NCBI GenBank assembly: GCA_936440205.1
Contig: OW387135.1
Coordinates: 24,344,792-24,408,791, forward strand
Length of the DNA: 64,000 bases
Reading direction: 5' to 3'
Origin: Lepidonotus clava
Taxonomy: Eukaryota > Annelida > Polychaeta > Phyllodocida > Polynoidae
A program made the translations under genes and the position numbers. Within the stretch, counting starts at the first letter, position 1. The number at the start of each line of letters is the position of its first letter. The notes below the pieces were generated by a model. The model was not told the origin of the DNA, made no database searches, and was given only the letters and a program-made list of their open reading frames with translations. Shown here in pieces: positions 9,301 to 19,900 of the stretch.

Positions 9301-12072
9301 TCGCCTCTAAGAACCTCGGCATATAACCAACCTTTATTAACTGAAGATAAACATAGCGATGACAGTCTCAACTCAAGTAGTAATACCCCGGTGATGGCAG
9401 CTACTGAAATCTCTGAAAGGTTAGTTTATTTCTTTATTCTTTTGAAATAAAATTACATTTATATATCAAATTTTCGCTAAGAGAATCCCTACGAGCATTT
9501 TATTTCGAATTTTATGGTAGTTAAGCCTGTAGTACATGTGTCTGATCGTATTATTTTGATCAACGACTAATAGAGATCGTAGGGAATCCGACATGCATTT
9601 TGAATAAGTTCATATTTTTCCCAGGTTCCCAACCAAACATTATTTCAGCAATGTTATCAGACAAATGGCTTTGTTTTAGTATTATTAAAATATTGCAGAT
9701 GAGTGCCTCTCAGAGTTAGTGTCTTTCATCTCATGTAGGTTGGAAGACGTGCGCATTGAAGATTGGAAGGAAGAAGAACAGTTGGTGAAGGCCCTGGTGG
9801 TTGATAGCAAACAGATGTTACCTTCACGCGACAAAGTCAACGCTTTCTTAAAAAGGTCTGTCTATGATAATTTGAGAATTAATCTATTTGGAGAAAACAT
9901 TTGAAAAAGTTCATATAATTAGAAAGCTGTTTTATATTTGATCGGAATAGAAATGCGCACATTTCCCCGCAACTCAACTGAATCTGTATGTTTAAAACTA
10001 TAGGTAACGGGAAATTCGCAAGTGGGCATTTGAAGCCTTCAGAAGGGAACAAGTTAGCTTATATTCAAAACTTATGACCTTGAAACTTTTAAATTTCAGA
10101 TGTGGCGAATCGAACTCGGAGGTCGTTATTACTTTTCTAAACAATTACCTACAGACTAACAACGAGCAGCAAGCTTTTGTGAGTACTGAATTTTTAATAT
10201 CACTTACCATCTCTCTTGTAGTTCTCAAAGATCAACGTATATTTTCTCATAAATGCTTGTGTATGCAAAGACTAGGTGGTTTAAACCAAAAAAGTTACAA
10301 AATTTATTTGCTTCTAAATTAGTTTCTTTTTTTCTGAAATGCGCTGCTGCCTACTATAAAGGTGGAAAAAATAACTATTATAACCATCTCTGTTCTTAGA
10401 TAGTTCCAAGTATATCCATCCTCATGAATTACTTGAAGAGGGAAATTTTGTTATTCAAAACTCAAGTAAAACTTGATCCCATTCGTGAAAGTAACCACTA
10501 TGGAATAGAGTAATGATATACCTAATCTACAAGAGTACCATTTATTTTGTCGGAAATGGTGGACAAAAATCGGGTTGTCCGATAGCCAGGAGAAGCAAAA
10601 AATAAAGCTCCTGGGCAACTAGATTGATAAACTAGGTTGCCCAGTTTGAAACGAGGAATGTATAGAAGTGTCTGTCAATCATTCAGATGGCCAACTCGAT
10701 CTGAAAACGATTTGTTTACCCCGGTGATTCAGACATAATAAATAAAGTATTATGGACTGATAAGATATAAGCCCAATACGGAAGGGTCCTGACCGCATAG
10801 GAAAAGGAACGAAAATGGCAACAAAAAAGTTGTTGTTAGGGAAAGCACTGGAAATTTGGAAATTTTGCCAAAACCCAGGGAATTATGTTTGCCAATTTTC
10901 TGTACCGTTAACAATTCACAAAACTCTGGGTGCCGTTAGTAATTTACCAAACTGTGATATACAATTTATATTCGTCAACTGTAAACATGTCTCTGAAATC
11001 CATTTTCAGAGATCCTTGCTGCTCATTGACTACCTGATGAAGTCGGACCATGTGAGCATTGATCACATTGCCTTTACGTGCGCACCAAACCTGGTTCTAC
11101 TCTACAAAACTGCACACGGACCTACAAAAGCCAAGGCCCGGAAGGTAAATAGTACATTAGTGATCGGAAGGAGCATGGTCATACTTGATTTTTTTTGTGA
11201 TTTTTTTTTGTTTGTTAAATTATTCTTTTTCCTTAACTATACTCATTTATACAAGAAAACGATTTTCCGTATGGATGATGTAAGTTAAATAAATGTATAG
11301 CACGAATATCTGCATTTGTCCCCTCGGTATACATTATAGCGACTATTGTCAAACATCAGGAATGGTTTCTAATTATGGTATGATTTAGCCTCGATAATTT
11401 TAGATATTCTTTTCATCACTTCAGGTCTGTTCGTGCATCCCGACTTTCATTCATAGACGAATTAAATATATTTTCATTTTTACATAAGTGTTGTAGGTCA
11501 TTTACACTCTAATATTCCTATATTCACGTCCTTTATTACAGGTTATCCGACAGCTTCAGCTGTTATCCGGACAAATCGACCTGTTCGCCGGTATGCCCGT
11601 CATGTCCCGCTTCACGTCCCAATGCCCCACCCCTGACGACTCAACCACTCCCCACAGTCTCACAGACAACCACCAATTTGTCATAAACAGCCAAGCAACC
11701 TTAGACACCAACAGCAACCCAGCAGTGAGTTCGATTTGCAACCAGGCCGCTCGCCCTTTGCTGTTAGGACAGAAGCCAGGGAGTATAGACTCTTTACAAA
11801 AGCCTACGCTCGGAGGCGTGCCATCGACAGATTCCAGCCCTGAGTGGTCCTCCCTTCACATTCCATTTGCGGGTTCCATGAGACAAGACCTGAAGGCTGG
11901 GAAATCCGAAGGCCCACAGGATGAGATTATAAAGCTTGGAGCAGTGCGATTAAGTAGTGAAGATTCGCAAGGATTGTTAGAGGAATCGAACTTTGAAAGG
12001 CACAAGGATAGCTCAATGTCCGAGGATAGCCTTAAGGAAGACGAAAGTGTTTTTGATTTCTTGACCGAATGA
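4791..12072 (+). CDS. TEPSIN: Tepsin, AP-4 complex accessory subunit
   Basis: Tepsin rides on AP-4 coated vesicles at the trans-Golgi network. Thirteen exons join with consistent phases and GT-AG sites into 601 codons: 4791-4850, 5464-5536, 6674-6765, 7130-7223, 7609-7676, 8009-8090, 8325-8393, 8772-9005, 9248-9419, 9739-9855, 10100-10178, 11010-11144, 11542-12072. Residues 1-135 form an ENTH domain, with LLKATSDDD-like and GPPDPLHGN signatures matching the human protein. A Ser/Pro-rich linker follows, then a second helical VHS/ENTH-like domain at about 315-430. The AP-4 beta-ear motif LFAGMPV lies at 439-445. The C-terminus VFDFLTE resembles the AP-4 epsilon-ear motif (F-A/S-F-L-N) but is not identical. 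Exon 8 has an alternative donor six bases later that keeps the frame. In-frame ATGs exist upstream, but the ATG at 4791 has the better context and matches the family N-terminus. Loss of AP-4 in flies and worms makes its presence informative about lineage. Confidence 0.95.
5771..6345. repeat. Three-copy GC-rich tandem repeat in tepsin intron 2
   Basis: A unit of about 94 bases beginning CTCTGGTC..GCACGGACGG, with GTGAGTGGGAGTGTGTGTG and a GTGGTCATTGGTTGG tail, occurs at 5771, 5865 and, more diverged, 6244. The third unit has an expanded TG and poly-G run (about 6271-6310). Units two and three are separated by an inserted inverted-repeat element (5944-6229). Confidence 0.75.
5944..6229. mobile_element. 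MITE-like insertion splitting the tandem repeat
   Basis: TATTCTCACCAACAGT at 5942-5957 and ACTGTTGGTGAGAATA at 6216-6231 are perfect 16-base inverted copies. They bound about 290 bases that are GC-rich and lack coding capacity. The element interrupts the tandem-repeat unit: the intact neighbour reads TCCACGTATAGGACC where the interrupted one reads TCCAAGTA, insert, TAGGACC. This suggests a TA target site, as used by Tc1/mariner-type elements. No transposase is present. Confidence 0.6.
7283..7533. mobile_element. Short TIR element (CAGGGGCGGATCC type) in tepsin intron 4
   Basis: The left end CAGGGGCGGATCCAAGGGGGG is matched by the reverse complement of the right end (GAGGAGCAGATACAGG..GGAGGGGGG). 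The insertion is flanked by ATACC at 7278-7282 and 7534-7538, a probable 5-base target duplication. Inside is a perfect 20-base palindrome (7441-7460). The poly-G/C runs next to the ends are shared with similar elements at 17591, 54124 and 63323. It is non-coding. Confidence 0.5.
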
Positions 12073-12163
12073 CCATTCTCAATGTAATGCTTTGAGTTAC
12101 AAGACTTATCAAAGGTTTTAAATTTGAAAGATTCTGGTATGTCAAAAAGATTTATTCATATAC

Positions 12164-12169
12164 AATAAA
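12164..12169 (+). terminator. Probable tepsin polyadenylation signal
   Basis: AATAAA lies 92 bases after the tepsin stop codon, in an AT-rich 3' UTR. Confidence 0.55.
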
Positions 12170-13644
12170 TTAAGCTTTTATCTCATGGACGAGGAATATA
12201 TTTCAAATATGTGAGAGACTTTAATGATATGTATTCTAGGTTCCCATTCGATAAAAGAGATCTGTAATTGTGTACCAGTAGGAGGGTCGGATATCAAGCA
12301 GTCAAAGCAAGGAGGAAAGAGTTATATGTCTTTGGTCAAAGTCTTCGCCTCCCATGTGGTTGGCAGAGGTTCAGTCCAGGTAGGTTAGACCACCTCTCTA
12401 TCCTCATAGATTAGTTCATCGCTACTTTTTTCAAGTAAAAAATGTGGATCGGTCTCAATAAAAATGTAAAATAAGATGCGCCCTCACTCTGATCTGACAT
12501 TAGATGGACCATGGTACTCACGTGTACCATAAAACATTAAGAATTATATGAAATAAGGTGCAGTGCAGTCAATCGAGGAGCGACGTAAGTTCATGAGATA
12601 GCCTTAATTGTAAAGGTACATTTATATGTTCTCGTATTACAAATCTAGTTTCTTTAACATAAATCTTTATGTAAAGTATCAAACAAAGAATACTTTAAAT
12701 ACTTGCTCTTGAAGTGCTGAAATGAAGCATTTCTTTGATCTTGGAAATGAACATGGTTCAAGGGGTTCAACACTTGGCCCATACGATGATTTATTTACGA
12801 GCTTTAAATTGAGGAGTTACCGTTAACAAGGCCCCTAGGTGTCGCGGTTGAGTAATAGAATGAGCCAGTATCTTTAGGCGTAGACGGGAAGCTAAAAGAG
12901 CATTAGTATTGATTAAATGCACAGACTACTTTAGAAAGTCGATAAATCTTGAAACAAAGTTCCGGTTAAACCCTGCGGTGAGTTCTTGGCACTGGTAGGA
13001 TGGGTTGGTACCCTTATTAGAGTGGGAATGTATGAAAGTTAGACTTGGCAGGTGAAAGACAATTTAAAAATTTTTCTTTTCTTTTCTTAGTAGCTAGGTA
13101 ACGAGATTACATCAAAATATGTTGTTGGTGTTAACTGGTTAAAGTGGTGTAATTTTGTGCTGAACATTGAAATATTAGAAAAAGCCAAAATTCATGCGTA
13201 TACAATACATTTTCCGTGAAAAGTCATTCCGTGATTTCACCATGTTGCCTTGTGTCGGTCCTAGATATTTCTCTTCTAGGGCGCTTTTGGTACCTGCTAT
13301 TGTACTACGTTGTGGATAACATGAAAATGTCTGATCAAGATATTAGCTAGTGTTTTTGTATTCATATAATACATACTTCAGCGTATCTTTCCAGTGAACC
13401 CGTGACTGTACTATCGTTCAAGACTTTGCTTGAATTATCTTAAATTCTGTGCAATTCTTTGCACCTCTTTTTGCTAAGTATCAGACTCCGTCCTTTAGGT
13501 AATAACACTAATAAAGCCCTGACGTTCTCTGGTGCCTTGCCTTATCGTGAGATGATCTGTGAATGTCACCACATTGTTTTTTGTATATTGAAACCTACGG
13601 TTTATCAAGATAGGCAATGTAAAATAAACTTATTTATAAAAAGT

Positions 13645-13817
13645 CTAGGGGCCCTCTATTTAGTACGTACCTCCATTTTCACAAATTTCCCCGCCCCCTT
13701 TGGCTGAAGTACGCATTGAATTGGTGCAGCAGCGTATGCTAATTTAACCAAATTTCTGACCACTAATTTAAAAAAAAAAAAATCTGACCCCTTACGTACT
13801 TAATAGCGGCCCCCTAT
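13645..13817. mobile_element. Short MITE with TAGGGGCCC-type ends
   Basis: The left end TAGGGGCCCTCTATTTAGTA and the reverse complement of the right end (TAGGGGGCCGCTATTAAGTA) match over about 25 bases and are followed in both by CGTA. The interior is about 120 bases, AT-rich and non-coding. The target duplication is unclear. Confidence 0.5.
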
Positions 13818-15509
13818 GTAACTTCTAGTTCTAAGTTCAATATCTTGGGTATCATCTTTTGCAATTGGATTTCACAAGGTCGATCTGAAAAATGTTCAGT
13901 ATATAGGCCTATAGTTAAAGTTTTCTTTCGGTTTTGTGGTAAGATGACACTGGTGTTGATGCTCAAAAGATGAACGTAAAATGTGCTACATCTATTCGAA
14001 GAGCGTATAAAATTGATTGTAATAGATTTGTTAGAATCACACAGATTTTACAAAACATTGTTAATGCATTTACAAGTTAGATTATACACTGTAAATATGT
14101 ATTATCGTTATTTATTTTCTTGAAGGTGCTTTAGTCTTATTCAAATAGTTGTTATTGATATAAAATATGTACATCGGATTGGCCCGTTCTGTTTCTATAT
14201 TGATAAGATTGTTTTAAAAACATCCTTTTGACAAATACATTTGCGGTGTACACATTAAGTAAAGGAGTCTGTGTTTAATTTATTTTTGTATTCTTTATAC
14301 CTATGGATCAGCCCATAAAATTATCTTAGTTCGCCATATGATCAACGGAATACTCATTCCAATGTAACTAGGCCGTGCTCGTTCCCCTATGCGTCCAAAT
14401 GAGATACCACTGTTATAATTTCATTCTAGACTCTTAAAACTGATCTCAAAATCTTTACGCGGGACCTAATTTTAATTTTATACCCGATATTTGGTCATAA
14501 AATGACAAGTAGGGTATGATTCAGAAAATGTGGTATATGCTTCCTCAACAGTAATGTAAAGAGTACACATCCGAGATATTACTTTGACAGAGCAAACTAT
14601 TGCAGTGACTGAGATATCGATATTATGAATTTAAACTAAGAAGATAGATTACCACTTTCTTATTGCTGTTTAGTTAATGAGAGTACATGTATATATTTAT
14701 ATATACATGTGGCCAAACAGTTGGCAGTTGGCAGCTTATTAATGGCTTGTAAGGCGAAAAAATAGAATACACACCCAACTCAAGGCCAACATGACCATTG
14801 TTTGTCCACAGCTAACTTCCTTAACTATGACAACCTGTGCAAAACGCTAATATGATACCATCATACAATGGCTTACATAGACCTTACAGTGGAGGGTCCA
14901 TGTTATATATACAGGGAGGGACTCGCATCTAAATCCGCCACTGCTGAGTTATGAGAGCTAGGGGCCCCGAGAAAATCCAATAGGTCCAAGTAAACCCCAG
15001 AGTAAGCCTTAGGGGATTTCAAGTATAGCCCCGAACATAACTTACCATGTTTACTGAACTCAGGGAATCTGATGGAGAATAAGATACTAACACATTTGCA
15101 AATCCAAAGATTTGTGACAGAAAAAAGTAGGCAGTATATCGATTGACATTCCTTTATGAGTGTGCAAACGCGTTATAGTAGGGGGGATTTTTAACAAATC
15201 GAGACTGAAGTTAAATCTAGTACCTTCCATATGTTTTTGGACGTATACAACACTAATGTCATAATAAGCCTATCATGCATTAGTTATTATATATGAATTA
15301 AACTTCCTTAAAATAGTTTACAGGCCTGCAGTTCAATATGCCACTCATCGATATGATATCTAGGTAATAGTTGGTCAGCGTGTCACTTCTGTTATTTTTA
15401 TTATATCCGATTACCGCCATATAACGTGTTTTACTGCAAACTGATTGCCAGTCTTCAGCCATGACAACTAGGTCATGTTCACGACCCGGTAATGACCGGC
15501 CTGGTTTTG

Positions 15510-16149
15510 TTAACCCTTTCACTGCTAAATATGTCATTCTATAGTTCATAATTACTGAGATATTGCCCCAAATATGAAAAATAGTCTAGAAATTGTCTAA
15601 AACTCAAATTTTCTCTAGATTCTACTGGAAGATTACATTTTTACGTAATTCTGATGAAAACATTCCAAATGTTGGCACAGTGCCAAGTGGACAATATTGT
15701 CATTGTTGACAATATCTGCACTATATTCTATTTGTGGGTTTCCATGGCAACCAACATTTGGTAAAATAACAATTCTAAATATTTCAAAGAGAACATAACA
15801 AAATAATCTTGTTTCCACAAAAAACAGTTTGCAATTATCACGAATGAAGCCAAAGTTATGACTTTTTCAAAATCAAATAATTTTCCACAACTTAACATTT
15901 TTACACAATTTTGTAAAGTTCTGGCAATTTCTAATACATGTTTATCACTGCTGGTTCATCCAATTGGAATTCTATCATTTTCTTATGAACCGCTGCTAGA
16001 ATATTCAAATGCTCATATCTCTGGTTCTAATTGGAATTTTTGAAAAATTCTTTCACCTACAGGTAGCTGAATATCCCCTCTTTCAAGGCTATTCTTATGA
16101 AAATTCACTATAGAGCCACTTTAGTGGCTTCCCGCGGTGAAAGGGTTAA
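15510..16149. mobile_element. piggyBac-type MITE with TTAA target duplication
   Basis: A 632-base non-coding insert (15514-16145) begins CCCTTTCACTGC and ends GCGGTGAAAGGG, and is flanked by TTAA on both sides. The TTAA duplication and CCC terminal bases are hallmarks of piggyBac-type elements. The ends resemble those of the MITE in the 3' LTR at 39758-40613, so both may have been mobilised by one family of transposase not present here. Confidence 0.75.
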
Positions 16150-16433
16150 AGGTGGGTCATATCTGAGCCTGGTAGGCCTACAGCCTATAGGTGGGATTCC
16201 CCCAAGCAGTCAACGTGTGTCCCACTCTCCTCAAGCCCAGTGTACACATTAAGATAGGTCATGTTACGATGATATTTACCCAGCCCTTCTGATTATTGAT
16301 AAAACAATAGTGTTGTAGGAATGTATAGCGGGCCTATATCCTAGTGTTCGAAATATTGGTAAGGTGGGAACGGCATTAAGGATTAGGTTAACTATCATGG
16401 CTGACGTAGATTGAACATTGTCGGGAGCATAGG

Positions 16434-16435
<2 letters not shown>

Positions 16436-16477
<42 letters not shown>
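16436..16477. repeat. (TA)n microsatellite
   Basis: About 42 bases of uninterrupted alternating T and A, 0.5 kb upstream of the arrestin-like start. Confidence 0.95.
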
Positions 16478-16479
<2 letters not shown>

Positions 16480-16970
16480 CTCTTAATGGATAAAGACCCC
16501 TTAAATCGACAAGGCGGCATGGTTATTTCTTAAATTAAACATGGCAACATTGAGACTTGTGACATGAGCCAGCACCGTGAAAAATGGGACATGAACTTAA
16601 ATTTTCATTAAATCGACTTGGGGCATTGGAATTTAGTAGCAACGACATAGTTTTTTGTTTTTGTTTTGTTTTGATTGTTTTTTAATAGAAATTCGACACG
16701 GTGACATCGGGACCCCCTTCTACACCCCCGTCCTAACCTTTTGTCCGTCTGTGTAAACGCCCCTTCATGCAGGCAGATCCTTCACTCAGTCAAACACAAG
16801 TATGTCAATCGTATGTATTAGCGCACACGCTCAATCTCTGGCGGACACATGACCTCACGTTTTCAAAACAGTTGACTTCCGTATCTCGAGGAGAAGGGAC
16901 ATTGTATCCGGACCGAATATGTTTGACATCTGGATTTTTATATCAGCACTGTTACTCGACACCAGCCACC

Positions 16971-19900
16971 ATGTCTGAAATCTATATTAGATTGGACTCG
17001 GATGTGTATACCGCTGGTGAAACTGTCTTTGGGTAGGTTATCAGGCTGGTCAGGTGGGCATCTTAAGGTACACGGAAGGTATATTGATATTATAGGTGTC
17101 CTGGCAAAGGAGGGGCTTGACACCTGTCCTACGTTATACAGCATTATCTGATTTGCAAAAATAATATGTTGACCTCAGCATTATAATGTTTTCTTACTAT
17201 CACAGGTTGCTGTTGTTAGGTATGTAATTATCATACATGCTTTACAATTAGAAATTATTATTTATTTATTTCATTATGAGAATTTTGATGCTCGAAACGC
17301 CTAATATGCCCCAACTGGTGTGACATCCACTCTAGATAAGAAATTGTGATTATAACTTCAGTAAGATATAACAATACCACTTGATATAAAGATCAATATC
17401 AGTGGATTCATTGCACATGTTATCATTACTTTGGAGTATAGAAGGCTTAAAGTTTTCCCCTACAAAAATGGCGCACATTGAAAGCGTTGTAATGCAAAGC
17501 AGTCGATCGTACCTGCATGTACATGTATTAGAAAAACAATACTACATACGGATATCCTCTGACCTAATATTCATAGTATGGTATTGATGACAGTGGCGGA
17601 TCCAGGTGTTTGAAAAGGTTGGGGGGGGGGGGGGGGCGCTAATAAAAAAAAGGGAGGGGGGCAAAGAGAAATACATTTAAAAAGTCTAAATTGGCAACAA
17701 CAACAACAACAACAACAACAACAGCAAAAGAAAGGGCGCCCCCCCGCCCCGCCCCCTTTGGTATTGGTCGCATTTCAACTTGGTCTTCTAGATTCACTGG
17801 AACATTGCGTTTCAGCTATCATTATGACATAAAAGGGACCGTCTTTCATTCTAGCAACATTCCATGACACTATTGGAAGGTTATGCACTATTGAAATATA
17901 GGCCTGCTCTTTTTATACGGGACGAAAATGTAACATTTTGAATGATGAACGTTTGTTTAGAATTCACACATTATAGACCAGGTCTACATCTTCTTCAGTC
18001 ATGTTGTTTGCCTGAAAACAACACCCTTATTTTCACTTATCCTAGCAGTTAATATTGTGTTTTATATTTGAACTAGTGTGTAGCATGCACCTTGAAGGGT
18101 TCCTTGCACATAAACTCATGAGCATCCAGTTTTAATGTATTTAACTTCAGTTATGTGTTTTAAAAGTGGTACAAGCGGGAAAAAAAGGCAAAACATCGAA
18201 ATATTAGGCAATAATTCGAGAAAGGAAACTTAATTTGGGAATTCCCCAACCAAGGGGCTTTTATTACTGTCCTTGCTAGATCATCTGATCATAATAATGG
18301 GAATTCCCTTCCAAAATAACTTGGGAATCCCAGGCTATTAGATACATTTAGGTTATAGTAAAGAACTCAAGTATAGTAATAGCCTGTATGGGGCCTTATA
18401 TAAACATTTTATGCTAAAGTTTAATTTCCTTTCTATACATTTTTGAAAGTTGGTGATTCCCTTTGATTGAAGTTGGGGATTCCCAATAAGAGTCCTTGTG
18501 ACGTCACAAATTTGGGGATTTCTCTTAAAAACACATAGACCAACTATAAAAGTCACATAATCCTGTTTAAACTTTGAATATCCTTAAGATATCTTTAGCG
18601 TCATTAGTTCTTGATGCAAACACCACGCTAAAAAAAATATCATGGGAAAATAATCACTCAGCAATTATGTGCAAGATTTCCGTTAACAATAGCATATATA
18701 TGCTGGTTCCCTTGGAAATTACGTCCTGCCGCCTTTAGCCGGGGCTCCCTGTTATCGTATGGCAGCGCCACACCTGTCAAAATCTTTGCCATAATTAAGC
18801 ATGTTGTCAATCACAGATGGGTTTTCGACCTTTTTTCTTTTTGGAAAGTATATTTGATCACCAGTATCAAAGTAGAGACCCCTTAAGGCATTACCTAAAT
18901 ACAGATAATCTCTAATTTATGTAATCATTAATTTAATATCTTTCGAACTTACATCTAAGCGAACCCGTCAATACTCGCCTATGGGGCAAGTTTTAACTTA
19001 AATGATTTAATTTGCTCTTTGGGTAAATCAATGCACTCATCGGCTAATGATAGGCCTTTCTGTCGTGACTTGCTTTCTCTGAAGAAATTCTAGACTTGAG
19101 TATCATGTTGCATAGAATGATTAGATGCCGTACATGTAACTCGGGTGTGGTGCCCCAATCCTCTTTCACTTTCATTAGCTTCCTTTTCTGTTGCGGAGCA
19201 TAAAGCTAACACTGTCAACAATTACCTAAAGGCAAAGTCCTTTTCCGGCCGTTTGTGTTAATCCTGGTTGACCAAAAAAACAATTCATTGTATTCAGCGG
19301 AAATGATTTCCCTGTTCTTGCACTTTCTATCCAGACAAGACTATGCAATTAGACTCATGTATCAAGTCATCCTGTTTATATATACGTCACAGAGGGAGAG
19401 CATTGCACCTATTTTAAGTTTCAGCTTATTGACAATATAAAGAGTCATCTGATGGAAAAGATTCCCTCTGTTCTTTCACTTTCTATCCCCAAAAGAATAT
19501 TCAATTAGACCCATGTATATTCAGTCATTCTCTTGAGAGATACGTGGCAGAGGGAGGGCATTGTACCTATTTTAAATTTGAGTATACTGGCAATCTAAAG
19601 ATTCATTTGTGAAATAGCTCTAACAACGTTACCTTTTCATTGTGAAATGACTACATGATTAGGCTATAATACTATCATATTGGCTCAGGGGAACAAAGCC
19701 TCAGTTTGAATTGCTCAGACGTCTATTTTCAAGGTGAAGAAAAGAGACTTTCTGATAATGTTTTAATGCAGAACGCAGAAGGCAGAAGCAATATTATTCA
19801 CCAAAATGTTCCAAAACGTCCATAAAGTGTGTTTGTCCTTCTTAGTTTTCATGAAAATTTAGTCATTAGGTAATCTCAGTCCATCTGTTGCAATTTACTG

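Larger units (their letters stand above)
12073..16970. other. Intergenic region between tepsin and arrestin-like gene
   Basis: No supportable gene. It holds the tepsin 3' UTR, a short inverted-repeat element (13645-13817), a fragment ending in a CCGCCACTG terminus near 14933, a perfect 11-base-arm palindrome at 14685-14710, a TTAA-flanked MITE (15510-16149) and an AT microsatellite (16436-16477). Confidence 0.6.
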
